A DNA stretch of 41,979 nucleotides from positions 1 to 41,979 of the forward strand of contig NZ_BAABWX010000011.1 of NCBI RefSeq assembly GCF_040364665.1. The letters are read 5' to 3'. Source of the DNA: Cognatishimia sp. WU-CL00825 (GTDB lineage Bacteria; Pseudomonadota; Alphaproteobacteria; Rhodobacterales; Rhodobacteraceae). The notes beneath the pieces were generated by a model. The model was not told the origin of the DNA. It ran no database searches and saw only the letters and a list, made by a program, of their open reading frames with translations. Each line of letters begins with the position of its first letter. Position 1 is the stretch's first letter. Made by a program: the position numbers and the translations under genes. Of the stretch, positions 35,001-41,153 are shown one piece after another.

Positions 35001-35215
35001 TTGTTGATCAACCCGTCGCGTATGGCATCCAACATCGCCTGATGATCACCCATGGCGTTCACAATCGATTCTGGTTGATTGGGTCGACTGAATGTCAGCG
35101 GCTCAAACGCTGGCACTTCGGCAAAATCGATCTTGCTGGTGCGCTTTAAAGTTTCAAGTTTCAAACGCCCCAAATGCACAGGCCGGTTCTTGGCAGATCG
35201 TAATGCAATACCCAT
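32072..35215 (-). CDS. Self-sufficient catabolic reductive dehalogenase (RdhA core fused to PDR-type reductase)
   Basis: A 1,047-residue cobalamin-dependent reductive dehalogenase in one chain with its electron supply. Residues about 380-600 are the RdhA core: GLGEVSRIGE and VVTTDLPM (492-523), then two [4Fe-4S] sets, C537/C540/C543/C547 and C573/C586/C589/C593. From about 730 a phthalate-dioxygenase-reductase-like module follows: RQYSMCGDP (flavin), GGGIGITPM (nucleotide) and plant-type [2Fe-2S] C996/C1001/C1004/C1032. No twin-arginine signal, so it is cytoplasmic, like the catabolic BhbA of Comamonas (bromoxynil-acid dehalogenase) and unlike respiratory RdhA. Residues about 160-270 look like a decayed copy of the core. 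Start chosen at 35215 (AAAGGAAAG), 12 bp after the TRAP gene. Confidence 0.88.
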   Translation of the reverse strand: MGIALRSAKNRPVHLGRLKLETLKRTSKIDFAEVPAFEPLTFSRPNQPESIVNAMGDHQAMLDAIRDGLINNAVADAPADLTERAEHLKAFGYFADATIVGACQLPEPAVLARPVRNPDIDRLAESLRTKQTKTFASGIDLIMADLKESMEATPTSINGHTHALVFLYAHPRAPKTNEAGTAWIKDADAHRSAILAAETAVVIANYLRLLGHEARAHTMSSTDVDLGRLAVASGVAKVQGGQLVAPFVGDGFSLAVVTTNFACATDLPLAEIAARQDPVFAKRDFKDGAHPFENLKRVNNPTTYIDEARVPRVPKRTDMFSRALFGDMGKHVQDGAKGGHYVRKSAPSMAQRRALGAFTLLQDGDPAQDPRKLDPQEAHDLVKATSYYLGIDAVGISRCPDWTWYSHDAAGQPIEPPHDQAISMIVDQGYDTMEGSSGDDWIAVAMSMRAYLRFSLLGGVIARQLRNLGYKAKAHTVMDGEVLQPPLLLLSGLGEVSRIGEVILNPYLGPRLKSGVVTTDLPMTHDKPIDFGLQKFCEACKKCARECPSGAITAGPKLMFNGYEIWKSDSQKCTTYRITTPGGAMCGRCMKTCPWNLEGILADSAFRWAAMKLPAAAPALAKLDDMLDRGSLNTTKKWWWDLEIQEDGGYRPTEHPVNARTLQKDLDLQYEDQTLAVYPANLAPHPYAYPHPMDREAGIEAYQAMITAGEYKQRLANGDDSGAHKRPDFTDSPVLQVKITKAEKMADGVTKYVMQSQDGAALPEWTAGAHLDIVVAPEFLRQYSMCGDPADRTRYEIGVLREEAGRGGSALLHRIFSEGRKIFVSKPINHFPLHEDGSKSYLMGGGIGITPMIAMAHRLHAIGGDFELHYSGRARATMGFLEDLASVAWADKVKLHISSEGTRADLADILKYSDGAHVYTCGAEPYMQAIMDTAEQGGFPEDNRHLEYFSVPEAPDYENHAFQIKLVRSGKVLDVPADKSAADILVENGVPVDIKCSDGICGVCKCGLLSGDVEHRDYVLSKSQQETAIITCQSRAADANGMIELDL

Positions 35216-35226
35216 AGGTCTTTCCT

Positions 35227-36534
35227 TTAATTTCCAAACATCGAGTTTGGCAGATAGAGCGCCACTGACGGGAAGATCAGCAGTATGATCAAAGTCAGGA
35301 ACATGGCAATCCAGAACGGCCAAATCCCACGAAAGATCGTGTTGATGGGCACTTCTGGGGCAATACCTTTGACAATGAAAACATTCATGCCCACCGGCGG
35401 CGAGATCAATCCCATTTCCAACGCTATCACTGCAAGAACCCCAAACAAGACCATATCCACCCCCAAGGGTTCCAGGATCGGCTGCACCAAGGGAATGGTC
35501 AGCACCAGCATGGCAAACCCATCCAGAAACATGCCCAAAACGATGAACAGCAAAAGAAATGCGATCACCACTTGGGTGCCGTTTAAACCCAATTCAGCGA
35601 CCCAGGAGGACAGCGCATAGGTCACGCCGGTAAAGCCCACAAAGGTTTTAAACACAAAGGCTCCGAACAGGATCAAATAGACCGTGCCCGTGGCCCGCAG
35701 CGTTTGACCAAAAACATTCGCAATGTTCGCGCGGGTCATTTTCCGGCGGTATAGAGTCACAAGAAATGCCAGAAACGCCCCAAATCCAGCTGCCTCGGTG
35801 GCCGAAAAAACACCGGCATAAATACCGCCAATGGTCAGAAAAATGATGCCCAAAATGGTGCTGGATTTCCACAGCGCTTTCCATTTTTCAGCCAATGACA
35901 CCTCCGCGCCGGCCATCGGCGCCTTTGAACGATCCAATGTCACCGTGATCCAGATTGCAGCGATAAACAGCAAGGTCAGCAAAAGCCCCGGCAAAACACC
36001 TGCCAAAAACAGGCGGCCAATGCTTTCTTCGGTCAAAATCGCATAGACCACAAAGCCAGCAGATGGCGGGATCAAAATACCCAAAGTGCCGCCCGCCGCG
36101 ATGGCCCCGGTTGCCAAACCGTCGTGGTATTGAAAGCGTTTCATTTCTGGCAAGGACACGCGGCCCATGGTCATGGCAGAGGCCAAAGAAGACCCTGATA
36201 AGGCGGAAAAGCCTGCACAGCCCACGACCGCAGCAGAGGCAAGACCGCCGCGAAACCGCCCAAGCCAGGCATAGGCGGCGCCATAGATTTCGCGGCTCAT
36301 ACCCGACACCCCAGCCAGATTGCCCATCAGCACAAAAAGCGGAATGATCGTCAGCGGATAAGACGTTGCCTCGGAAAAAATCTCTCCGGCCAATTTTGGC
36401 AAGGCAGCATTTGCACGGATCAAATAGATGCCCACAGTGCCCACCAGCATCATGGCCAGACCCACAGGCATGCGCAGATACAGCAAGATCAAAAGCGATG
36501 CGAACCCAATGATCGCCAGCGTCGTAAGGTCCAT
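35227..36534 (-). CDS. dctM: TRAP transporter large permease (DctM)
   Basis: A 435-residue inner-membrane protein with about 12 helices (LILLYLRMPVGLAMMLVGTV, YPLTIIPLFVLMGNLAGVSG, GMFLDGFAMLVLTIPLVQPI, GLISPPVGMNVFIVKG). It is the ion-coupled channel of a TRAP importer. Start overlaps the dctQ stop by one base (TAATG). The dehalogenase gene follows after 11 bp, so import and dehalogenation are co-transcribed. The cargo is therefore likely a halogenated aromatic acid. Confidence 0.93.
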   Translation of the reverse strand: MDLTTLAIIGFASLLILLYLRMPVGLAMMLVGTVGIYLIRANAALPKLAGEIFSEATSYPLTIIPLFVLMGNLAGVSGMSREIYGAAYAWLGRFRGGLASAAVVGCAGFSALSGSSLASAMTMGRVSLPEMKRFQYHDGLATGAIAAGGTLGILIPPSAGFVVYAILTEESIGRLFLAGVLPGLLLTLLFIAAIWITVTLDRSKAPMAGAEVSLAEKWKALWKSSTILGIIFLTIGGIYAGVFSATEAAGFGAFLAFLVTLYRRKMTRANIANVFGQTLRATGTVYLILFGAFVFKTFVGFTGVTYALSSWVAELGLNGTQVVIAFLLLFIVLGMFLDGFAMLVLTIPLVQPILEPLGVDMVLFGVLAVIALEMGLISPPVGMNVFIVKGIAPEVPINTIFRGIWPFWIAMFLTLIILLIFPSVALYLPNSMFGN

Positions 36535-37043
36535 TAGCCCGTCCCCTTGGTCTGCAATCCTTCGATCAGCCGAAGGACATAAAAAATCGCCATCAACCCG
36601 CAGGCCACAGCAAGAATGTAATAAAATGGGGTGTGCACGATCCCTAGGTTCACCGTGATGGCACCGCAGTCAAATCCACAACCGCCCTTTTTGATCAACG
36701 CGCGCACCGCCAGTGCCAAGATGCCCGCACAGAGGGCGTGCACGACAACATCGGTGGCGCGCAAAAAACGCTGAGGCAGATGGCGTTCGATCAATTCGAT
36801 GGTGACGTGGGCTCCGTAAAGCCCCCCATAGAAAATGGCGCAGGCCACAACCACCGCAGCAGCAAGAACTTGCAAATCCTCGACGCCAAACAGCGCATCA
36901 TTCAGCACATAGCGCCAGAACACGCTGACAACGGTCAGGATCATCATAAAGAAGATGCCCAGGCTGCCGATGACACATGCGATTGTCCCAAGGGTGCGCA
37001 TCAACGCTGACAGCGGCAGCTTTTCCAATGTGTGGCCTGCCAT
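36534..37043 (-). CDS. dctQ: TRAP transporter small permease (DctQ)
   Basis: A 169-residue membrane protein with four predicted helices (MRTLGTIACVIGSLGIFFMM; VFWRYVLNDALFGVEDL; AVVVACAIFYGGLYGAHVTI; YYILAVACGLMAIFYVLRLI). The W-R-Y-V-L-N motif is typical of DctQ. Between dctP (4 bp gap) and dctM (1-base overlap). Confidence 0.9.
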   Translation of the reverse strand: MAGHTLEKLPLSALMRTLGTIACVIGSLGIFFMMILTVVSVFWRYVLNDALFGVEDLQVLAAAVVVACAIFYGGLYGAHVTIELIERHLPQRFLRATDVVVHALCAGILALAVRALIKKGGCGFDCGAITVNLGIVHTPFYYILAVACGLMAIFYVLRLIEGLQTKGTG

Positions 37044-37047
37044 CGGA

Positions 37048-38031
37048 TCAGTTCCCAGTCAAAAGCGAGATAACATCGCCAACCGTGGAGTCGCCGGATT
37101 TGTCTGACGCAATGTCGGCCATGACCTGATCAACCACAGTATCAATTCGGCTGCGTTCCGCGTCAGACAGGGTGATGACTTCTAGGCCCTGTGCTTTGGC
37201 GTGGGCAAGCGCCTTGCCACCAATCGCTGCATAGGTTTTTGCTGCCTGTTCCGACAAGCCAGACTCGGCCACGCGATCAATCGCCGCCCGTCCCGCATCG
37301 TTCAGCCCGTCATAAACATCTTGGTTCATCACAACCGCAAACGTCGCTGGGCCGCCGGGGAACCATGTGGTGACATATTCACCAGGCTCATCAAGCTTGA
37401 ACGACAGAATGCCCGATGGGTCAATCATCACCCCATCGACAATGCCATTTGCCAGGCTTTGGTTAATCTCGGTAACTGGAATGGCCACAGTCGAGGCCCC
37501 TAGGGCCTCTAGAAATGGAATGGCGGTCGGATCAGACACGCGAATTTTCATACCTTTCACGTCATCCATACTGCGCACCGGCTTGCCCTTGGTGATCAAA
37601 ACCGGCGGAGAGTTGGTCCAAAACCCCACGACTTTTCCACGAAACTCCGCCTCCAGCTCGCTCCGAGCTGACCGCAATGCTTCGGTGCAATCAACCGCTG
37701 TCTCGCAAAGGTTTGGCAGCCCAATCACCGAGGTTTTTGGGAACAAGCGATGCGAAAAGCTGGGCAGCATAAAGACAATATCAGCCACGCCATCCAGCAT
37801 GATAGAATATTGGTTCGGAGGGCTGGCATTCAGCGCGCCACCCGGAAAATGCTGTACCTTAACCTCGCCCCCGGTTTCCGCCTCTATCATTTCGCCCAAG
37901 GGCGTCAGAAAGGCTTTGTTCATCGGGTGATTTGGGCCCATGAAATAGGCCAGTGACAGGGTTTCAGCCTGCGCAATTGGCGCTGTAACGACGGCAGCGG
38001 CAATGGCTGCGTATTTCACTAAATTTTTCAT
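37048..38031 (-). CDS. dctP: TRAP transporter solute-binding protein (DctP)
   Basis: A 327-residue periplasmic binding protein with a signal peptide cleaved probably after AQA (MKNLVKYAAIAAAVVTAPIA). The ligand-clamping arginine is likely in GMKIRVSDPTAIPFLEALG, as in DctP proteins. I chose ATG 38031 because GGAG is 7 bp before it; ATG 38037 is too close to that site. First gene of the dctP-dctQ-dctM-rdh operon and divergent from a MarR regulator. Confidence 0.93.
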   Translation of the reverse strand: MKNLVKYAAIAAAVVTAPIAQAETLSLAYFMGPNHPMNKAFLTPLGEMIEAETGGEVKVQHFPGGALNASPPNQYSIMLDGVADIVFMLPSFSHRLFPKTSVIGLPNLCETAVDCTEALRSARSELEAEFRGKVVGFWTNSPPVLITKGKPVRSMDDVKGMKIRVSDPTAIPFLEALGASTVAIPVTEINQSLANGIVDGVMIDPSGILSFKLDEPGEYVTTWFPGGPATFAVVMNQDVYDGLNDAGRAAIDRVAESGLSEQAAKTYAAIGGKALAHAKAQGLEVITLSDAERSRIDTVVDQVMADIASDKSGDSTVGDVISLLTGN

Positions 38032-38085
38032 CTGCATACTCCAACTGTTGGTGTCTTGGGGAGAGTGACCGGGTTTTCTCGGCTC

Positions 38086-38132
38086 ATTTAGTTAACAAAC
38101 GCAACTATCACTTTTATTATTAGTTGCGTCAA
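38086..38132 (-). promoter_or_regulatory. dctP promoter with inverted half-sites over -35 and -10
   Basis: On the minus strand TTGACG (38132-38127) and GATAGT (38109-38104) are 17 bp apart. ACGCAACTA (38099-38107) and TAGTTGCGT (38121-38129) are perfect 9-bp inverted arms that cover both elements, and share the AGTTGC half-site of the MarR-like boxes. An outer pair ATTTAGTT (38086-38093) and AACTAAAT (38151-38158) surrounds them. Confidence 0.55.
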
Positions 38133-38138
38133 GAAATT

Positions 38139-38154
38139 ATTTACAAATGAAACT
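38139..38154. promoter_or_regulatory. MarR-like box between dctP and the MarR gene
   Basis: ATTTACAAATGAAACT fits AGTTnCAnnTGnAACT with one arm mismatch and matches the nitrilase B box at 15 of 16 positions. It lies just upstream of the dctP -35 and overlaps a possible marR promoter (TTTACA 38140-38145, TCTAAA 38162-38167, 16-bp spacer), so it could also serve autoregulation. Confidence 0.55.
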
Positions 38155-38260
38155 AAATCAGTCTAAACTCGTTTAAAATCAAACCCGTGGCCCCAAAATC
38201 ACCTTTGGGCCAAGGAAATTTTGATTGAAATGAAAGCCTTGCAGAGCGTGGAACACAGCC

Positions 38261-38725
38261 ATGACACATACCGACATCCAGGAAGAATATGATCTTCACA
38301 GCCGGCTGGGCTTTCGCCTGAGTCGCATTTCCAACCTGATGAAAGCGCGTCTTGATAAAAGATTAGAGGCGCACGGACTGTCTCGACTGTCCTGGTGCGC
38401 CCTTTCGGGCATCGGATTGCAAGACATCACAACCCCAAGTGGCCTAGCCGATCACATCGGTATCACACGCCAGGCGATCTCGCGGTTGCTGTTACAAATG
38501 CGCAAAGACGGCTGGATCGAACAAAGCTTTGATCAAAGCGACGGACGGTCGCGCCGCCTGACATTGACAAAACAGGGCTATGAAACTCTAGAAATCTGCC
38601 GCCCCGTGGTCGAAGAAAACCAAACGCATTTTGCGTCCAAAATCTCGCCACAGGAATTGGCCGCACTGGATGCGGCTCTGAATGCCCTCTTGCAAGGTGA
38701 ATCCACCCAACTGGATGATGTCTGA
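38261..38725 (+). CDS. MarR-family transcriptional regulator
   Basis: A 154-residue winged-helix repressor. The recognition part is TPSGLADHIGITRQAISRLL and the wing DGRSRRLTLTKQG. Proteins of this family bind palindromes of about 16-20 bp as dimers and release them on binding an aromatic acid. It is divergent from the TRAP-dehalogenase operon. I infer that it binds the shared boxes at 19399-19448, 30976-30991 and 38086-38158. The ribosome-binding site is weak (GGAA). Confidence 0.9.
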   Translation: MTHTDIQEEYDLHSRLGFRLSRISNLMKARLDKRLEAHGLSRLSWCALSGIGLQDITTPSGLADHIGITRQAISRLLLQMRKDGWIEQSFDQSDGRSRRLTLTKQGYETLEICRPVVEENQTHFASKISPQELAALDAALNALLQGESTQLDDV

Positions 38726-38772
38726 CCCCACGGGTCAAAGCTTATCCCTCCACATAATGCCCAAAATTCAGC

Positions 38773-38793
38773 TGCGTTTTATCGCTAAACGCA
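38773..38793. promoter_or_regulatory. Hairpin between marR and the amidase
   Basis: TGCGTTT (38773-38779) and AAACGCA (38787-38793) are perfect arms with a 7-base loop in the 94-bp gap. It may be a partial terminator that lowers amidase expression relative to marR; there is no T-run. Confidence 0.35.
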
Positions 38794-38819
38794 CCGGCAT
38801 TTGTTCACAAAGGACTGCC

Positions 38820-40184
38820 ATGCCAACCTCTGATGATCGCCCTGCCCCCAACTTTCGTCCGATGACGCTCGCCCAAGCGCGCCAAATACGCGACACCCAA
38901 GGCGCACAAGCGCTGCAGGACTTGAGCCTAATGCGCCTGAAAACAGACAAAAACCATGTGGTGATCGCCCACAGCGACAGCCCTGCCCCAACTCTGGACG
39001 GGCCACTAGCTGGCATCCCTTTTGGCATCAAAGACAACATCGATTGCCTGCCCTTTGCGACAACTGGCGGATCGCCAGCGCTGCGTGACAACAAACCGAC
39101 CAAAGACGCATCCGTGGTGGCCCTGCTAAAAACCGCCGGGGCAAATCCAATTGGCAAACTCAACCTGCATGAACTGGCGTTTGGCGTCACCAATAACAAC
39201 GGGTTTTTCGGGGCCGTCTCCACTCCCTTTGATGCGCGCCGGGTTGCTGGTGGCTCGTCCGGTGGCAGTGCAGCTGCGGTGGCACAGGGCCTTGTTCCCT
39301 TTGCATTGGGGTCCGACACGGGTGGTTCGACGCGCATCCCTGCGGCCTTCTGTGGCATCGCGGGGTTTCGCCCAACAACAGGCAGATATCCCGCCGCCGG
39401 TGTGCTGTCACTTAGTCCGACGCGTGACACCATTGGCCCAATGGCCTACTGCGTTGCGGACTTGCTGGAAATCGACGCGATCATAGCCCCCCACGACGGT
39501 GCGACGCCCGCAATTCACCGGCCCCTACGCGTTGGCCTGATTTATCAAAATGCGGGTCTGTCTGCTGCATTAGACCAACATTTCACCCAAGCCATCAACG
39601 GGTTAGAAATGGCGGGCCTGATCGAATGCGTCCCAATCACAACCTCAGAATTTGATGAACTTGAACCACGTATGGGTCAGGCCATCGTTGGCCACGAAGC
39701 CCATGCGTTTTGGACCCGATTTTGCGATGAGACCCTTGGCATATCCTATGCCGAGTTTGCCCAAGCCCTGGGCACCCCGACCGTGCAACAGATCTTTACG
39801 GCTTTGCCCAGCCGACTGGCCGCAAGTTCAGCGGCCTACCCGGCAGAAATCCACGCCCAATTGGCGCGGCTGCGCCAAACCTATGCCGCCGTTTTTGCCG
39901 ACAATCGCCTTGACCTGATCGCCATGCCAACGGTGTCCGTGCCGCCGCCCCATATTGGCGACGAAGAAATGATGCCCACAGACCGTGGCGACCAGCCGAC
40001 CTTCCCTACCATCGTCAAAAATACCTCCTTGGCCAGTCTGGTCGGCTCGCCTTCGCTGTCACTGCCTGCGGGCACCGACGCGCATGGCTTGCCCGTTGGT
40101 ATCATGATCGAGGCGCTGCCAGGGTCAGATCGCTTTGTTCTGGCCGCCGGCGCGTTGCTGGAGAGCCAGTTGCAGTCGCAATAA
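38820..40184 (+). CDS. Amidase (amidase-signature family)
   Basis: A 454-residue amide hydrolase with the Ser-cisSer-Lys triad: K71 (FGIKDNID), S146 (GGSSGGSAAA) and S170 (GSDTGGSTRIP). Start at 38820 has AAAGGA; the frame is open upstream into the marR gene. Next to marR and the dehalogenase operon and on a plasmid with two nitrilases, it probably hydrolyses an amide form of the same substrate (nitrilases sometimes release amide, and brominated phenylacetamides occur in nature). Indole-acetamide or mandelamide hydrolases are close in type; the substrate is inferred. Confidence 0.9.
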   Translation: MPTSDDRPAPNFRPMTLAQARQIRDTQGAQALQDLSLMRLKTDKNHVVIAHSDSPAPTLDGPLAGIPFGIKDNIDCLPFATTGGSPALRDNKPTKDASVVALLKTAGANPIGKLNLHELAFGVTNNNGFFGAVSTPFDARRVAGGSSGGSAAAVAQGLVPFALGSDTGGSTRIPAAFCGIAGFRPTTGRYPAAGVLSLSPTRDTIGPMAYCVADLLEIDAIIAPHDGATPAIHRPLRVGLIYQNAGLSAALDQHFTQAINGLEMAGLIECVPITTSEFDELEPRMGQAIVGHEAHAFWTRFCDETLGISYAEFAQALGTPTVQQIFTALPSRLAASSAAYPAEIHAQLARLRQTYAAVFADNRLDLIAMPTVSVPPPHIGDEEMMPTDRGDQPTFPTIVKNTSLASLVGSPSLSLPAGTDAHGLPVGIMIEALPGSDRFVLAAGALLESQLQSQ

Positions 40185-40245
40185 CGGCGCTGGAACTTTA
40201 CATTGCTTACCAAGAGCCACCGGAAAACCGGCGCGACCAGCAACC

Positions 40246-40279
40246 TTGACTTGTACGGCGAGAAGCCGTACATATAGCT
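40246..40279 (+). promoter_or_regulatory. Promoter/operator of the toxin-antitoxin pair
   Basis: A -35-like TTGACT (40246-40251) is followed by perfect 8-bp inverted arms TGTACGGC (40252-40259) and GCCGTACA (40265-40272), and an A+T stretch TATAGC at 40273-40278. A repressor bound to this palindrome would cover the promoter, as in autoregulated toxin-antitoxin operons. Confidence 0.6.
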
Positions 40280-40302
40280 TCAACGTACAAAGGACTGCGC
40301 CA

Positions 40303-40608
40303 ATGTTTGCGATGATTGATACCTCTGCTACCGGCGAGCGCATGACCGCCCGCAAAGAAGTGCGCATGCGTCCCAGCGACGAACAGCGCATAAAGGCAGC
40401 CGCCGCAGCTGTTGGCCTGAACGAAGCGGATTTCATTCGCCAAGCCGCGCTGCATCAGGTCAATGAAGTTGAACGGCGCACGTCAATGTCGGTTTTGCCA
40501 GAAGATGTGTTTCAGGCCTTTAAACAGGCGGTGTCCGCACCGGGCCGGGTCCTTCCAGGTTTGGCAGACGCAGCAGCACGCTCACAGGGCATTCTAAAAG
40601 ATGGCTAA
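40303..40608 (+). CDS. DUF1778 (TacA-like) antitoxin
   Basis: A 101-residue ribbon-helix-helix antitoxin: RKEVRMRPSDEQRIKAAAAA followed by GLNEADFIRQAALHQVNEVE is the DUF1778 pattern. Start at 40303 has AAAGGA; a longer frame upstream has no support. Its stop overlaps the toxin start by 8 bp. It should neutralise the GNAT toxin and repress the operon through the palindrome at 40252-40272. Confidence 0.9.
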   Translation: MFAMIDTSATGERMTARKEVRMRPSDEQRIKAAAAAVGLNEADFIRQAALHQVNEVERRTSMSVLPEDVFQAFKQAVSAPGRVLPGLADAAARSQGILKDG

Positions 40609-41146
40609 GGCGCAGGCCGGGCTTGCCACGCTGACGATTTCACAATTTGACAAGGCGCTGCATGATCGCAGCGCTTTTTCATGTGGCTTTGATCCAATCG
40701 ACAAATTTCTCAAAGAGGCACTGAGCGACCATCTCAAAAGCGGATATCTCACGGCCTATATGGCTGCCCGAGACGGGCAAAACGATGTGATCGGATTTTA
40801 TACGCTCAGCGCTTTTGCCGTCAGCCCAGACCACATCACACCGCCCAAACGACCCAGGCCTCCCCCCTCGATTCCCGCGACCTACATCAAAGTTGTGGCC
40901 GTGCACAAGGATTGGCAAGCCAAAGGTATTGGCACTGCATTGATGGTGCATGCGTTGCGCAAGGCGCTTGAAATATCAGGACAAATTGGCACGATGGCGA
41001 TTGTTTTGGATGTGCTGCGCGACGCAAATTTCGTGCGGCGTGCCGAATTTTATCAAGCGCTTGGGTTTCGCCCAATGCGCGACCCGGAAAACCCAGATCG
41101 CGTTTACCTCAGCATGAAAGATGTGGCGGCAACTTTGGGAGACTGA
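40601..41146 (+). CDS. GNAT-family toxin (TacT-like acetyltransferase)
   Basis: A 181-residue acetyltransferase. FSCGFDPIDKFLKEAL near the N-terminus and IKVVAVHKDWQAKGIGTALM (acetyl-CoA binding QxxGxG) fit the TacT group, which acetylates aminoacyl-tRNA. YQALGFRPM is the usual C-terminal strand. Partner of the DUF1778 antitoxin; together a plasmid-maintenance module next to rep. Confidence 0.9.
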   Translation: MAKAQAGLATLTISQFDKALHDRSAFSCGFDPIDKFLKEALSDHLKSGYLTAYMAARDGQNDVIGFYTLSAFAVSPDHITPPKRPRPPPSIPATYIKVVAVHKDWQAKGIGTALMVHALRKALEISGQIGTMAIVLDVLRDANFVRRAEFYQALGFRPMRDPENPDRVYLSMKDVAATLGD

Positions 41147-41153
41147 TCACGGC

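Noticed and set aside
40211..40236. CCGG-aaaa-CCGG as a terminator after the amidase
   Set aside because: The stem is only 4-5 bp and no T-run follows; too weak to call.
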